Shown: in pieces, positions 8,503-16,813 of the stretch | How the letters are laid out: the number at the start of each line of letters is the position of its first letter | Numbering within the stretch: position 1 is the stretch's first letter | NCBI RefSeq assembly: GCF_029846255.1 | Contig: NZ_JARVWQ010000001.1 | Location: 1,178,001 to 1,242,000, forward strand | DNA length: 64,000 nucleotides | From: Amnibacterium sp. CER49 | GTDB lineage: Bacteria > Actinomycetota > Actinomycetes > Actinomycetales > Microbacteriaceae | Direction: 5' to 3' | Made by a program: the position numbers and the translations under genes | Notes under the pieces: generated by a model | What the model was told of the DNA's origin: nothing | Database searches by the model: none | What the model saw: the letters and a program-made list of their open reading frames with translations, nothing else

Positions 8503-9569
8503 CCGACGGCGGCGAGCCCCGCCCCGGACTCCGCGAGCGGCTCGCGGGGCCCTGGACGGACCTGCTCGGCCGCACCGCGATCCGCTGCCTCCAGGTGCTG
8601 ATCGTGCTCGCCCTCGGGGTGGCGGTGGTCACCGAGGCGGCGAACCTCCGCGTGCTCGTCATCCCGGTGCTGCTCGCGATCATCCTCGCCGCGGCGTTCG
8701 CGCCCGTGGTGTCGTTCCTCAGGCGGCTGCACGTGCCGAACGGGCTCGCGGCCTTCCTCACCCTGGTGCTCACCGTGGTGGTGCTCGGCGCCGTGCTCAC
8801 CGGCGTCGCGCTCGCGGTGATCGCGCAGTGGGGCACGCTCGTCTCCCAGGCGAACGACGGCATCGGCCAGCTGCAGTCGTTCGTGAAGCGGAGCGGGCTC
8901 CCGATCGACTCGTCGCAGCTCGAGAAGGCCCGCAAGCAGGGCGTCTCGTTCCTCACGAGCGGCGCCTTCGCGTCGGGGGCGCTCGCGGGGCTCTCGACGA
9001 CGGTCTCCATCGTCACGGGCATCGTGCTGCTGCTGTTCGTGCTCTTCTACCTGCTGAAGGACGGCCGGACGATCTGGGAGTTCCTGCTCCGGCCCCTCGA
9101 CGACGTCCGGCGCGCCCGTGCGCACCGCATCGGCAACCGGAGCGTCGGCGTGATGGGCGGCTACGTGCGGGGCACGGCGCTCGTCGCGCTCGTCGACGCG
9201 GTGTTCATCGGCGCCGGCCTGCTGATCCTGCGGGTGCCGCTCGCGATCCCGCTCACAGTGCTCGTGTTCGTCACGGCGTTCATCCCGGTGGTCGGCGCGA
9301 CGATCGCCGGCGTCGTCTGCGCGCTCGTCGCCCTCGTGACGGGCGGGCCGGTGACGGCGCTGATCGTGGTCCTCATCGTGATCGTCGTGAACCAGCTCGA
9401 GGGCAACCTGCTGCAGCCGCTCATCATGGGCCGCACGGTGTCGCTGCACCCGCTCGTGATCCTGCTCGTGCTCACGGCCGGGGCCCTGCTCGCCGGCGTG
9501 GTCGGCGCCGTGCTGGCGGTGCCGACCGCTGCGGTCGCCTGGACCGCGATCAAGTCGTGGAACGAGTAG
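8499..9569 (+). CDS. AI-2E family membrane protein (YdiK/TqsA type)
   Basis: Membrane protein of 356 residues with about eight hydrophobic segments: a pair at ~28-80, a soluble stretch at ~110-160, then a cluster towards the C-terminus. The tail has the family's VNQLEGNLLQPLIMGRTVSLHPL signature (split here: Q-L-E-G-N and G-R-x-V-x-L-H-P). Family members export autoinducer-2 or small solutes, or act as Na+/H+ antiporters; which applies cannot be told. GTG start overlaps the aspS stop (GTGA), so the two are cotranscribed, with no obvious functional link. Confidence 0.88.
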   Translation: MTDGGEPRPGLRERLAGPWTDLLGRTAIRCLQVLIVLALGVAVVTEAANLRVLVIPVLLAIILAAAFAPVVSFLRRLHVPNGLAAFLTLVLTVVVLGAVLTGVALAVIAQWGTLVSQANDGIGQLQSFVKRSGLPIDSSQLEKARKQGVSFLTSGAFASGALAGLSTTVSIVTGIVLLLFVLFYLLKDGRTIWEFLLRPLDDVRRARAHRIGNRSVGVMGGYVRGTALVALVDAVFIGAGLLILRVPLAIPLTVLVFVTAFIPVVGATIAGVVCALVALVTGGPVTALIVVLIVIVVNQLEGNLLQPLIMGRTVSLHPLVILLVLTAGALLAGVVGAVLAVPTAAVAWTAIKSWNE

Positions 9570-9576
9570 CGGCGCC

Positions 9577-9828
9577 TCAGGCGGTGAGCTCTGCCCGGAG
9601 CCGCTCCGGGTCGACGTGCCAGCGTGCGAAGAAGCGCTCACCGACGAGCACGACGGGGATGTCCTCGCCGTAGGCCTCCTGCAGCCCGGCGTCGTCGAGG
9701 ATCGAGCGCTCGACGAGCCGCACGGGCCGTCCCTGGCGCTCGAGGTCGCCGAGCACGTCCTGCACGACCGCGCGCGCGTCGTCGCAGAGGTGGCAGCCCG
9801 GCTTGCCGATGAGGGTGACGGTGGGCAT
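9577..9828 (-). CDS. Glutaredoxin family protein
   Basis: Small cytoplasmic thiol protein of 83 residues. The N-terminal strand leads into GKPGCHLCDDA, a CxxC active site (Cys ~12 and ~15), and the cis-Pro region is EDIPVVLV. It probably reduces disulfides or glutaredoxin-like substrates; mycothiol dependence is a guess from the host group. ATG start at 9828 with TACGCT at 9835-9840, six bases upstream, is a clean leaderless promoter. It is divergent from the HAD phosphatase gene, a common actinobacterial pairing. Confidence 0.92.
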   Translation of the reverse strand: MPTVTLIGKPGCHLCDDARAVVQDVLGDLERQGRPVRLVERSILDDAGLQEAYGEDIPVVLVGERFFARWHVDPERLRAELTA

Positions 9829-9888
9829 GCGGCAAGCGTAGGCGAGGGCCGTCCAGGATGCCGGTGCTCCCCCGCTTACGATCTCGGC

Positions 9889-10644
9889 ATGGCCGACGAC
9901 GACGCCTCCCAGCAGCCCGCCGCCGCGCTGCCGGTCGCGGCGTTCTTCGACATCGACAAGACGCTCGTGAACGGCGCGAGCCTGCTGTTCGTCGCCCGGG
10001 CGGCGCGCTCCCTCGGCATCGTGCCGCTGAAGGACCTCGCCCGGTTCGGGTGGCAGGCGCTGCGGTTCCGCCGCACCGGCGAGCGGCTGAGCATGCTCGA
10101 GAGCGCGCGCACACGCGGGATGCAGCTGCTCGCGGGCCAGTCCGCGGAGCGGGTGCACGACCTCGCGCAGACGGTGATGGGCCACATCCGGTCGCGCGTC
10201 TGGCCGGAGACGAGGGCGCTGCTCGAGGAGCACCTCGATGCGGGGCACGAGGTCTGGTTGATCTCGGCGACGCCCGACTTCCTCGCGCAGGCGATCGCCG
10301 AGGAGCTCGGCGCGACCGGCGGCATCGGGTCGGGCCTCGAGGTGCGCGACGGGGTCTTCACGGGCGCGCTGCAGGGACCGACGATGCACGGCCCGGAGAA
10401 GGCGCGCGCCGCCGAGGAGCTGATGCTCGCTCGGGGCTGCGACCCGAAGGACTGCTACGCGTACAGCGACTCGATCAACGACCTGCCGCTGCTCACCGCC
10501 GTGGGCACACCGGTGGCGATCAACCCGGATCGGGCGCTCGCCGCGCACGCCCGGCGGGCGGGCTGGCGGTCGCTGCGGCTCGACCCGGCGAGCATCCGGG
10601 CCGAGCGGCGGCGGGTGCGGGCCGCGGCGAAGGCGGCCGGCTGA
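9889..10644 (+). CDS. HAD-IB family phosphatase
   Basis: Haloacid-dehalogenase-type hydrolase of 251 residues, resembling SerB/CicA-like phosphatases. Motif I is FFDIDKTLV (nucleophile and acid Asp), motif II SATPDF, motif III a Lys near PEKA, and motif IV YSDSINDLPLL. The substrate is unknown; phospholipid-like or phosphoserine-type substrates are known in the family. ATG start at 9889 with TACGAT at 9877-9882 is leaderless. The C-terminus is very basic (ERRRVRAAAKAAG), perhaps for membrane or nucleic acid contact. Confidence 0.9.
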   Translation: MADDDASQQPAAALPVAAFFDIDKTLVNGASLLFVARAARSLGIVPLKDLARFGWQALRFRRTGERLSMLESARTRGMQLLAGQSAERVHDLAQTVMGHIRSRVWPETRALLEEHLDAGHEVWLISATPDFLAQAIAEELGATGGIGSGLEVRDGVFTGALQGPTMHGPEKARAAEELMLARGCDPKDCYAYSDSINDLPLLTAVGTPVAINPDRALAAHARRAGWRSLRLDPASIRAERRRVRAAAKAAG

Positions 10645-10647
10645 CCG

Positions 10648-10746
10648 CTACTTCTTGTTGCGGCGCTGGTGGCGGGTCTTGCGCAGCAGCTTGCGGTGCT
10701 TCTTCTTCGCCATCCGCTTGCGGCGCTTCTTGATGACCGAACCCAT
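10648..10746 (-). CDS. bS22-like basic mini-protein (AURKAIP1/COX24 domain)
   Basis: A 32-residue, extremely basic protein (begins [19 protein letters not shown], ends RRNKK). This matches the short actinobacterial AURKAIP1/COX24-domain proteins; the mycobacterial member was found as ribosomal protein bS22 in the small subunit. It is convergent with the HAD gene, three bases apart. A Shine-Dalgarno-like GAGGAGA lies just upstream of the ATG at 10746, unlike its mostly leaderless neighbours, fitting a highly translated gene. It is shorter than common gene-calling cutoffs and easily missed. Confidence 0.93.
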   Translation of the reverse strand: MGSVIKKRRKRMAKKKHRKLLRKTRHQRRNKK

Positions 10747-10876
10747 GGGATCTCCTCGTGATCTCGACGGCGGCCGCCGTCAGAGGCCGCGGAAGGACCC
10801 CGGCAGTCTACCGGACGCGCGAGGGCGCTCTCAGGCGGACCGGGATCCCGGGGGCTCGGCGCAGCGGCAGGCGGAG

Positions 10877-11302
10877 TCAGGAGGCGCGACGGAACCGCGT
10901 GGTGAGGCCGGCGGCGGAGGCGCCGAGGCGGACGGCTGCCGCGCGCACCCGCGGGGGCAGCGGCTTCGCGGGAGCGGCGGCGGCGACGGCCGCCGTCTGC
11001 TCGGTGGCGGGCTGCTCCGTGACGCTCGGCTTGACGAAGGCGCCGAGCCACTCGGCGATCGGCTCGAGCCGCGACGGCTCGAGCCGATAGAAGCGGTGCT
11101 GACCCTGCTCGCGCACCGACACGATCGAGAACTCGCGGAGCGTCTTCAGGTGCTTGGACACCGTGGGCTGGCTGAGCGAGAGGCGGTTGACGAGCTCGCC
11201 CACGCTCGCCTCGCCCGGCCCGTCGGCCTCGGCCTGCTCGAGGAGCGCACGGAGCAGCTCGCGCCGCGTCGGGTCAGCGATGACGTCGAACAGGTCCGCC
11301 AC
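10877..11302 (-). CDS. ArsR-family winged-helix regulator with Ala/Pro-rich tail
   Basis: DNA-binding protein of 141 residues. Residues ~1-90 form an ArsR-type winged helix (DVIADPTRRELLRALLE; recognition helix LSQPTVSKHLKTLREFSIV; wing QGQHRFYRLE). No CxC or other metal-binding cysteine set is present, so it probably does not sense metals. Residues ~90-141 are low complexity with a basic end. GTG start at 11302, TACGCT at 11310-11315, leaderless. In related genomes a helix-turn-helix gene often sits between proC and the bS22-like gene; the target is unknown. Confidence 0.88.
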   Translation of the reverse strand: MADLFDVIADPTRRELLRALLEQAEADGPGEASVGELVNRLSLSQPTVSKHLKTLREFSIVSVREQGQHRFYRLEPSRLEPIAEWLGAFVKPSVTEQPATEQTAAVAAAAPAKPLPPRVRAAAVRLGASAAGLTTRFRRAS

Positions 11303-11343
11303 AGGGCCGAGCGTATTCCTTCCGGGTCCGCCGCGCCATGCCC

Positions 11344-11383
11344 GATCCCCCTCGAACGAGGGGATCGATACGCGTCGGCGTAT
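11344..11383. terminator. Two adjacent hairpins after proC
   Basis: GATCCCC/GGGGATC hairpin with a GAAC loop (11344-11366) followed by ATACGC-GTCG-GCGTAT (11368-11383). They lie just past the proC stop on its coding strand and upstream of the arsR start. No long U tract. Probably ends proC transcription, though the second palindrome could equally be a binding site in front of arsR. Confidence 0.6.
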
Positions 11384-11392
11384 GCGTCGGCC

Positions 11393-12229
11393 TCAGCCGG
11401 CGGCGAGCTCGCGGGCGCGGGCGATCGCGGCGGCCATCGCCTCGTCCAGGATCGCTCCGAGATCGTGCGCCTCGAGCACCGCGATCGCGCGCTCGGTGGT
11501 GCCCTTCGGGCTCGTGACCCGGCGGCGCAGCTCGGCGGGCGGATCGTCGCCTGCGCCGAGCAGCCGCAGCGCGCCGGCCGCCGTGCCCGTGACGAGCCGG
11601 CTCGCCTCCTCGGCGGAGAAGCCGAGACGGCGGGCCGCGTCGATCCACCGCTCGAGGAACAGGTAGACGTACGCGGGCCCCGACCCCGAGACCGCGGACA
11701 GCGCGTCGATGCGCTCCTCGGGCAGCTCGAGCACGTCGCCGACCGTGCGGAACGCCGCGACGGTCGCCGCGACCGCCTCCGGGCCTGCCGCGGAGCCCGC
11801 GGCGACGCCGGTGACCCCCTCCCCGACGGCGGCGGGCGTGTTCGGCATCGCGCGCAGCACCGCGGTCCCGGCGGCCAGCACCGCCTCCATCGCCCGGATC
11901 GGGATGCCGGCCGCGACGCTCACCACGACGGCGCCCTCGGTCAGGTCACCGGCCACCTCACGGAGCACGTCGACCACCTGCGCCGGCTTCACCGCGACGA
12001 CGACCAGCCGCGCGCCGCGCACCGCCTCCCGGTTCGCGTCCGGCCGCTCCTCCTGCGAGAGCGCGGTGACGCCGGGCACCCCGACGAAGCCGGCCGATCG
12101 GGCGGCGCTGCGCGTCGTGACCCGGAGGTCGGGCACCCCCGCGGCGGCGAGGCCGGCGAGCACGGCGGAGCCCATGGAGCCTCCCCCGAGCATCGCGACG
12201 GGGGACGGGACGAGCGGGGTGTCGGTCAC
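11393..12229 (-). CDS. proC: Pyrroline-5-carboxylate reductase ProC
   Basis: Last step of proline synthesis, reducing pyrroline-5-carboxylate with NAD(P)H; 278 residues, normal length. The Rossmann loop is MLGGGSMGSA (~13-22), NADP-site VAVKPAQV, and the family signature SAVSGSGPAYVYLFLERWIDAA lies near residue 175 (S-G-S-G-P-A-Y visible). GTG start at 12229 was chosen because the Rossmann strand begins right after it, and TAGGCT at 12238-12243 lies eight bases upstream. Confidence 0.95.
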   Translation of the reverse strand: MTDTPLVPSPVAMLGGGSMGSAVLAGLAAAGVPDLRVTTRSAARSAGFVGVPGVTALSQEERPDANREAVRGARLVVVAVKPAQVVDVLREVAGDLTEGAVVVSVAAGIPIRAMEAVLAAGTAVLRAMPNTPAAVGEGVTGVAAGSAAGPEAVAATVAAFRTVGDVLELPEERIDALSAVSGSGPAYVYLFLERWIDAARRLGFSAEEASRLVTGTAAGALRLLGAGDDPPAELRRRVTSPKGTTERAIAVLEAHDLGAILDEAMAAAIARARELAAG

Positions 12230-12293
12230 GCTCCCCGAGCCTAGGGATGTGCTGCACCGCCGCCGTAGACTGCGGCACGAGCCGGGAGGTGCG

Positions 12294-12587
12294 ATGAGCG
12301 ACGAGCTCGGCACGGCGATCGCCCAGGCGGCGGGTCGCGTGCGGAACGTGCGGAACGTCGGCACGGTGCGCATCGGGCGCGAGACCGCGACGGAGCGGGT
12401 CCTCGTGGCCGTGCGGGTGGGCCTGCCGCCCCTGCTGCCCTTCCCCGAGGTGGTGAACGCCATCGCGCACGTGCAGCTGGCGGCCGCGCGGCTCGCCCCG
12501 AAGGGCGCCGCGATCTTCGTCGAGCCCGACGTCGCCGCCGATCAGGCGACCCCGACCGAGACGATCGTCATCCGCGCGCTCGAGTAG
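12294..12587 (+). CDS. Small protein resembling a CDF cation-transporter C-terminal domain
   Basis: 97 residues, no membrane segment. The pattern [21 protein letters not shown] ... IFVEPDVA resembles the cytoplasmic dimerisation domain that ends cation diffusion facilitators (beta-alpha-beta fold ending in a V/Y-x-E-P-D motif), here without the transporter part. The similarity is by eye only. ATG 12294 has GGGAGGTGCG just upstream. Its last 20 bases overlap the end of tadA on the other strand. Confidence 0.6.
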   Translation: MSDELGTAIAQAAGRVRNVRNVGTVRIGRETATERVLVAVRVGLPPLLPFPEVVNAIAHVQLAAARLAPKGAAIFVEPDVAADQATPTETIVIRALE

Positions 12588-13044
12588 CGCGGCGATCCGC
12601 GAAGAACTGCTGCAGCAGCGCGGCGCACGCGTCGGCTTCGACGCCACCCGTGACCTCGATCGCGTGCGGCAGGTGCCGGTCGCGCAGCACGTCCTGCACC
12701 GAGCCGGCGGCGCCGGCCTTCTCGTCCCAGGCGCCGAAGACGAGCCGCGGCACCCGGGCGGCGAGCACAGCGCCCGCGCACATCACGCACGGCTCGAGCG
12801 TGACGACGAGGGTCGCGTCGTCGAGCCGCCAGCCGCCGAGCGCCGCCGCCGCGTCGCGCAGGGCGACGACCTCGGCGTGGGCGAGCGGGTCGCCCGTCGC
12901 CTCCCGCTCGTTGCGGCCGCGGCCGATCACGGTGCCGTCGGCGGCGACCACGACCGCGCCGACGGGCACGTCGCCCGTGGTGAGCGCGCCGCGCGCCTCG
13001 TCGAGCGCGGCCCTCATCGCCGTGCCCCACCGACCCGGTGCCAT
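12568..13044 (-). CDS. tadA: tRNA-specific adenosine deaminase TadA
   Basis: Zinc deaminase that converts A34 to inosine in tRNA-Arg(ACG), the tRNA whose gene lies at 27814 in this same window. 158 residues. The zinc/active-site motif is HAE ([12 protein letters not shown]) and PCVMCAGA, with the catalytic Glu in HAE. ATG 13044 has a GGAGGGCGG Shine-Dalgarno. Divergent from upp with 33 bases between starts. Confidence 0.95.
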   Translation of the reverse strand: MAPGRWGTAMRAALDEARGALTTGDVPVGAVVVAADGTVIGRGRNEREATGDPLAHAEVVALRDAAAALGGWRLDDATLVVTLEPCVMCAGAVLAARVPRLVFGAWDEKAGAAGSVQDVLRDRHLPHAIEVTGGVEADACAALLQQFFADRRATRARG

Positions 13045-13077
13045 GTCCGCCCTCCCGCCGCTCACTACCCTGACAGC

Positions 13078-13716
13078 ATGCGCGTGCACGTCGCCGACCA
13101 TCCGCTCGTCACGCACAAGCTCACCGTGCTGCGTGACCGGCGCACCCCCTCCCCCACCTTCCGGGCCCTGGCCGAGGAGCTCGTGACGCTGCTCGCCTAC
13201 GAGGCGACGCGGGCGGTGCGCACCGAGCCGGTGCGCATCGAGACCCCGGTGGCGGTGACGACGGGTCTCGCCATCAGCGACCCGCGGCCGCTCGTCGTGC
13301 CGATCCTGCGGGCCGGCCTCGGGATGCTCGAGGGGATGATCAAGCTCATCCCGAGCGCCGAGGTGGGCTTCCTCGGCATGGTGCGCGACGAGGAGACGCT
13401 GTCGCCGGCGATCTACGCGGAGCGCCTGCCACCGGACCTGCAGAACCGGCAGTGCTTCGTGCTCGACCCGATGCTCGCGACCGGGGGCAGCCTGCTCGCG
13501 GCGATCGACTACCTGTTCGACCGCGGGGCCGTCGACGTGACGGCCGTCTGCCTGCTCGCCGCCCCGGAGGGGCTCGAGGCGATCGAGCGCGCGACGGCCG
13601 GCCGCGACCTCACGATCGTGCTGGGCGCGCTCGACGAGCGGCTCGACGAGTCGGGCTACATCATCCCGGGCCTCGGCGACGCGGGCGATCGCCTCTACGG
13701 CACGGTCCCCAGCTGA
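13078..13716 (+). CDS. upp: Uracil phosphoribosyltransferase Upp
   Basis: Pyrimidine salvage enzyme joining uracil and PRPP to UMP; 212 residues, normal size. PRPP-binding loop [11 protein letters not shown] (~130-140), the early [10 protein letters not shown] segment and the uracil-site tail [18 protein letters not shown] are all present. ATG 13078 with TACCCT at 13066-13071, six bases upstream, indicates a leaderless transcript. Confidence 0.96.
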   Translation: MRVHVADHPLVTHKLTVLRDRRTPSPTFRALAEELVTLLAYEATRAVRTEPVRIETPVAVTTGLAISDPRPLVVPILRAGLGMLEGMIKLIPSAEVGFLGMVRDEETLSPAIYAERLPPDLQNRQCFVLDPMLATGGSLLAAIDYLFDRGAVDVTAVCLLAAPEGLEAIERATAGRDLTIVLGALDERLDESGYIIPGLGDAGDRLYGTVPS

Positions 13717-13900
13717 CCGGTTGCTCCGCTGCCCCGCTTCCCCACCTGCACGACCGTCCCGCTGCTTCGCATCGTGCCGGTACCGGCAGGCGTCGGCCCA
13801 GGCCGGTTCCGCGGTTCGCGGGCTGGGCTCGCGCCGCCGGATCCGGCATGTCGGGGGATCCAACCCGACCTGTGGAAGCGGCGCGGAGCGCCGGGGCGGC
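13717..13900. other. Non-coding stretch before the leader ORF
   Basis: About 184 bases between upp and the TTGACA promoter element, with no gene or clear terminator. Inverted ACCGGT/GCCGGT-like pieces occur but none forms a convincing long stem. Confidence 0.4.
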
Positions 13901-13937
13901 TTGACACGCGCCGAACGTCTCGGGCAGCATTCCGGGC
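13901..13937 (+). promoter_or_regulatory. Sigma70-type promoter for a leaderless small ORF
   Basis: Perfect -35 TTGACA at 13901-13906, 18-base spacer, -10-like CAGCAT at 13925-13930. The start point predicted about seven bases on coincides with the ATG at 13938, so the transcript should begin at the start codon. Confidence 0.6.
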
Positions 13938-14030
13938 ATGTCCATCATCGCTCGTAGCACGACCGCCCACGAGGCCCGGCCGTCGCTCGCGATGATGGCG
14001 GGCGTCCTCCGCCGCCGAATGTGTCGCTGA
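13938..14030 (+). CDS. Leaderless 30-codon ORF, possible leader peptide
   Basis: Encodes 30 residues starting MSIIARSTTAHE and ending RRRMCR before TGA. No Shine-Dalgarno; the start sits where transcription should begin. It lies 159 bases ahead of the winged-helix gene in the same direction, with a CCCGC...GCGGG hairpin about 20 bases past its stop. The Arg-rich end with a Cys next to the last codon resembles actinobacterial leader peptides used in attenuation, but the resemblance is weak. Could also be a free small protein. Confidence 0.45.
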   Translation: MSIIARSTTAHEARPSLAMMAGVLRRRMCR

Positions 14031-14189
14031 ACCGTTCCTAGCCGCCCGCGCTCCCGCAGCGGGCACCCGCGTCGCCGCTGATCGCGCGACGCGTCGCTCG
14101 GCCCGCATCCCGGGCATCGGTTCCGCACATCCATCCTCCGCGCAGCGCCCCGTCCGGCGCGCGCCCCTCGCCGAAGGTCTGCTTCCGCC

Positions 14190-14864
14190 ATGTCGCTCGC
14201 TCCTGTCTCCCCCGTTCCCACCGCTTCCGCCGCCGCTGCCGAGCGGCCCGCTCTCCGGCTCGTGCCGGACGGCGCCGAGGTGCGCGGCTTCGCCCTCTTC
14301 GTCGGTCTCGACGAGGCGAAGGCCCGTGCCGCCGGCGTCGACCTGCCCGCGCTCGTCGACTCGCTCCGCCGACTGACCGGCGAGCTCGCGCCCGACGCCG
14401 AGACCTACGCGGCCGTCGCCCTCGCGCCGGAGGGCGCCGGCGGCCGCGACCTCGACATCGTCCGGCGCGCGCTCACCGACCGCGCCGTGACGCCCGAGGC
14501 GCCGACGGCCCTCGCTCCGCGCCGGCGGACCGGCATCACCCTCGACCTCGGCCGCAAGCGCCTGAAGATCGACGGCGAGAACGCCGCCCTCACGTACCGC
14601 GAGTTCGAGCTGCTGCAGTTCCTCGTGCTCCGCGAGGGCCGCACGGTGCCGCGCACCGAGATCATCACGGGCCTCTGGGCCGACGCCGAGGGCGCCGACG
14701 TGCCGAACGAGCGCACGATCGACGTGCACGTGCGTCGGCTGCGCGCCAAGCTCGGCGACTACGGCGACATCGTGCGCACCATCCGGGGCAGCGGCTACCG
14801 CTTCGACCGGCACGCCGACGTCGTGATCCGCTACGGCGAGACCCCGAGCCCCGACCGCTTCTGA
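14190..14864 (+). CDS. OmpR/PhoB-type winged-helix regulator lacking a receiver domain
   Basis: 224 residues. Residues ~1-120 form a non-receiver N-terminal domain without the phospho-accepting Asp pattern. Residues ~125-215 are an OmpR/PhoB DNA-binding domain: LTYREFELLQFLV, the recognition helix region NERTIDVHVRRLRAKLGD, and the terminal wing TIRGSGYRF. It cannot be a standard response regulator, so its activity must be set by expression level or a ligand. ATG 14190 has no strong Shine-Dalgarno. Preceded by the leaderless small ORF, which may control it. Confidence 0.88.
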   Translation: MSLAPVSPVPTASAAAAERPALRLVPDGAEVRGFALFVGLDEAKARAAGVDLPALVDSLRRLTGELAPDAETYAAVALAPEGAGGRDLDIVRRALTDRAVTPEAPTALAPRRRTGITLDLGRKRLKIDGENAALTYREFELLQFLVLREGRTVPRTEIITGLWADAEGADVPNERTIDVHVRRLRAKLGDYGDIVRTIRGSGYRFDRHADVVIRYGETPSPDRF

Positions 14865-15109
14865 GACCTGGGCGGCCTCGCCAGCCGCGGGCTGCGGCGC
14901 CCTGCATGCGGTGCCGCGGCGCGACGCGCAGGACCCGGCACGCGACCCAGGACGACGCCCCCCGGGACGCGCTCACAGCGAACCCGTGGCCCTCGACACG
15001 CCGAAGCCCCTGGCGCGCCGTTACCGAACCGTAATACCGTCGCTCTCGCGTCGACCGTTTGCTGTGGCGGGCGCCGCGCGTGATTGCAGGACACTCTTGG
15101 TGCAAGGGA
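14865..15109. other. Non-coding stretch with TTACCG/TAATACCG motif
   Basis: Between the winged-helix gene and a strong hairpin. Around 15019-15040 it contains TTACCGAACCGTAATACCG, spaced repeats of (A/T)ACCG that would suit an OmpR-type regulator. No coding signal seen. Confidence 0.35.
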
Positions 15110-15142
15110 GAGGGCCGGTCGCCGCCTCTGCGACCGGCCCTC
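15110..15142. terminator. Strong 13-bp hairpin
   Basis: GAGGGCCGGTCGC, a seven-base loop, then GCGACCGGCCCTC: a perfect 13-bp stem. It has no U tract. It lies ~245 bases after the winged-helix stop and ~110 before the photolyase start, so it may end the first, or end an unseen small RNA. Confidence 0.65.
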
Positions 15143-15254
15143 ACTCATGAGTTCGGAGCCCTTCCCGCAGCGGTTCGGGACGGGTTCCGACGCGGTTCCG
15201 CAGCCCCCGCCCGCTGCGTGCGACGGCCTCCGCCGCGCAGGAACGGCTGCTTGG

Positions 15255-16703
15255 ATGCCCGGCATGCCCGCCCCCGGCTCCCCCGCCGTCGTCTGGTTCC
15301 GCGACGACCTGCGGGTCAGCGACCACCCCGCCCTGCGCGAGGCCGCCGAGTCCGGCGCGCCCCTCGTGCTGCTCTACGTCTTCGACGACTCGGGGACCGC
15401 CGCCCGCAACCTCGGCGCGGCGAGCCGCTGGTGGCTGCACCGCAGCCTCGAGTCGCTCGCCGGCTCGCTCGAGAAGCGGGGCGCGTCCCTCGTGACCCGC
15501 AGCGGCGACCCCGTGGAGCAGGTGCCCGCGGTGCTCACGGAGTCGGGCGCCTCGTCGCTGTGGCTGAACCGGCGCTACGCGCCCGGTGAGCGGCAGCAGG
15601 ACGAGCGGGTCGCCGACGCCGTCGAGGCCCTCGGCGCCTCCGTCCGCTCCTTCGCCGGCTCGCTCCTGCACGAGCCGGGCGACCTCACCACCGCCGACGG
15701 CGAGCGGTTCTCGGTGTTCAGCCCGTTCTGGCGCGCGTTCCTCCGCACCGTCACCCCGCGCGAACCGCTGCCCGCGCCGCGGTCGCTGCACGCCGCCCCA
15801 CCGCCGCGCAGCGAGCGTCTCGAGGCTCTCGATCTGCTGCCCTCCACCCCCGACTGGTCCGCGGGCCTGCGCGAGACGTGGCTGCCGGGCGAGCGCGGCG
15901 CGCAGCGCCGGCTCGAGGAGTTCGTCGAGCACCGCCTCCGGCATTACGACGAGGGCCGCGACCTGCCCGCAGCCGAGGCGTCCTCGCGGCTCTCGCCGCA
16001 CCTGAAGTTCGGCGAGGTCAGCCCCTACGCCGTGTGGCACGCCGTGCAGGCCGCCGACGCCGGCCCGCACCAGAAGGAGCGCTTCCTCTCCGAGCTCGGC
16101 TGGCGCGAGTTCAACTACGACACCCTCGCGACCCACGCGGAGCTCGCCACCGTCAACGTGCACCGCGCCTTCGACGCCTTCCCGTGGGCGGAGGTCGACC
16201 CGCGCAGGCTCCGCGCCTGGGAGCAGGGCCGCACGGGCATCCCGTTCGTCGACGCGGGCATGCGGCAGCTCTGGAGCACCGGCTGGATGCACAACCGCGC
16301 CCGGATGGTGACCGCCTCGTTCCTCATCAAGAACCTCCGGTACGACTGGCGCATCGGGGAGCAGTGGTTCTGGGACACCCTCGTCGACGCCGACCCGGCG
16401 AACAACACGGCGCAGTGGCAGTGGGTGGCGGGCAGCGGCGCCGACGCGGCGCCGTTCTTCCGTGTCTTCAACCCGGTGCTCCAGGCGCGGAGGTTCGACC
16501 CCCACGGCGAGTACGTGCACCGCTGGGTGCCGGAGCTGCGGGGCCTGTCCGGCAAGGCCCTCGAGGAGCCGTGGAACGCCCGCGACGGGCTCGTGCTCGA
16601 CGGCGCGGACCCGGCGGAGGCCTACCCGGCGCCGATCGTCGACCTGAAACGGTCCCGCGACGAGGCCCTCGCCGCCTTCGAGCAGGTGCGGCAGCGGGGC
16701 TGA
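15255..16703 (+). CDS. Deoxyribodipyrimidine photolyase (cryptochrome/photolyase family)
   Basis: Light-driven DNA repair enzyme with FAD and an antenna pigment; 482 residues. N-terminal alpha/beta domain opens VVWFRDDLRVSDHPAL. The FAD domain carries LSPHLKFGEVSPYAVW, ELGWREFNYD, GRTGIPFVDAGMRQLW, the WMHNRARM signature and the NNTAQWQWVAGSGADA segment. The conserved tryptophans of the electron-transfer chain are in place, favouring a class I CPD photolyase over a cryptochrome. Start ATG 15255 has AGGAA 11 bases upstream; ATG 15264 is a near alternative. Confidence 0.93.
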   Translation: MPGMPAPGSPAVVWFRDDLRVSDHPALREAAESGAPLVLLYVFDDSGTAARNLGAASRWWLHRSLESLAGSLEKRGASLVTRSGDPVEQVPAVLTESGASSLWLNRRYAPGERQQDERVADAVEALGASVRSFAGSLLHEPGDLTTADGERFSVFSPFWRAFLRTVTPREPLPAPRSLHAAPPPRSERLEALDLLPSTPDWSAGLRETWLPGERGAQRRLEEFVEHRLRHYDEGRDLPAAEASSRLSPHLKFGEVSPYAVWHAVQAADAGPHQKERFLSELGWREFNYDTLATHAELATVNVHRAFDAFPWAEVDPRRLRAWEQGRTGIPFVDAGMRQLWSTGWMHNRARMVTASFLIKNLRYDWRIGEQWFWDTLVDADPANNTAQWQWVAGSGADAAPFFRVFNPVLQARRFDPHGEYVHRWVPELRGLSGKALEEPWNARDGLVLDGADPAEAYPAPIVDLKRSRDEALAAFEQVRQRG

Positions 16704-16813
16704 AGCGCCGAAGGCGGTGCGCCTTCCGCGGATTTCAGCCCGCGTCTGTCTACGCTCCGTTCCGGCCTCGTACGACCCGACGGACGCGGGCCGACCGCCA
16801 TGGAGGGCCGTAC

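Noticed and set aside
15060-15142. tmRNA, 6S or SRP RNA
   Set aside because: No tRNA-like domain, long bulged stem or Alu-type fold; only one terminator-like hairpin is evident.
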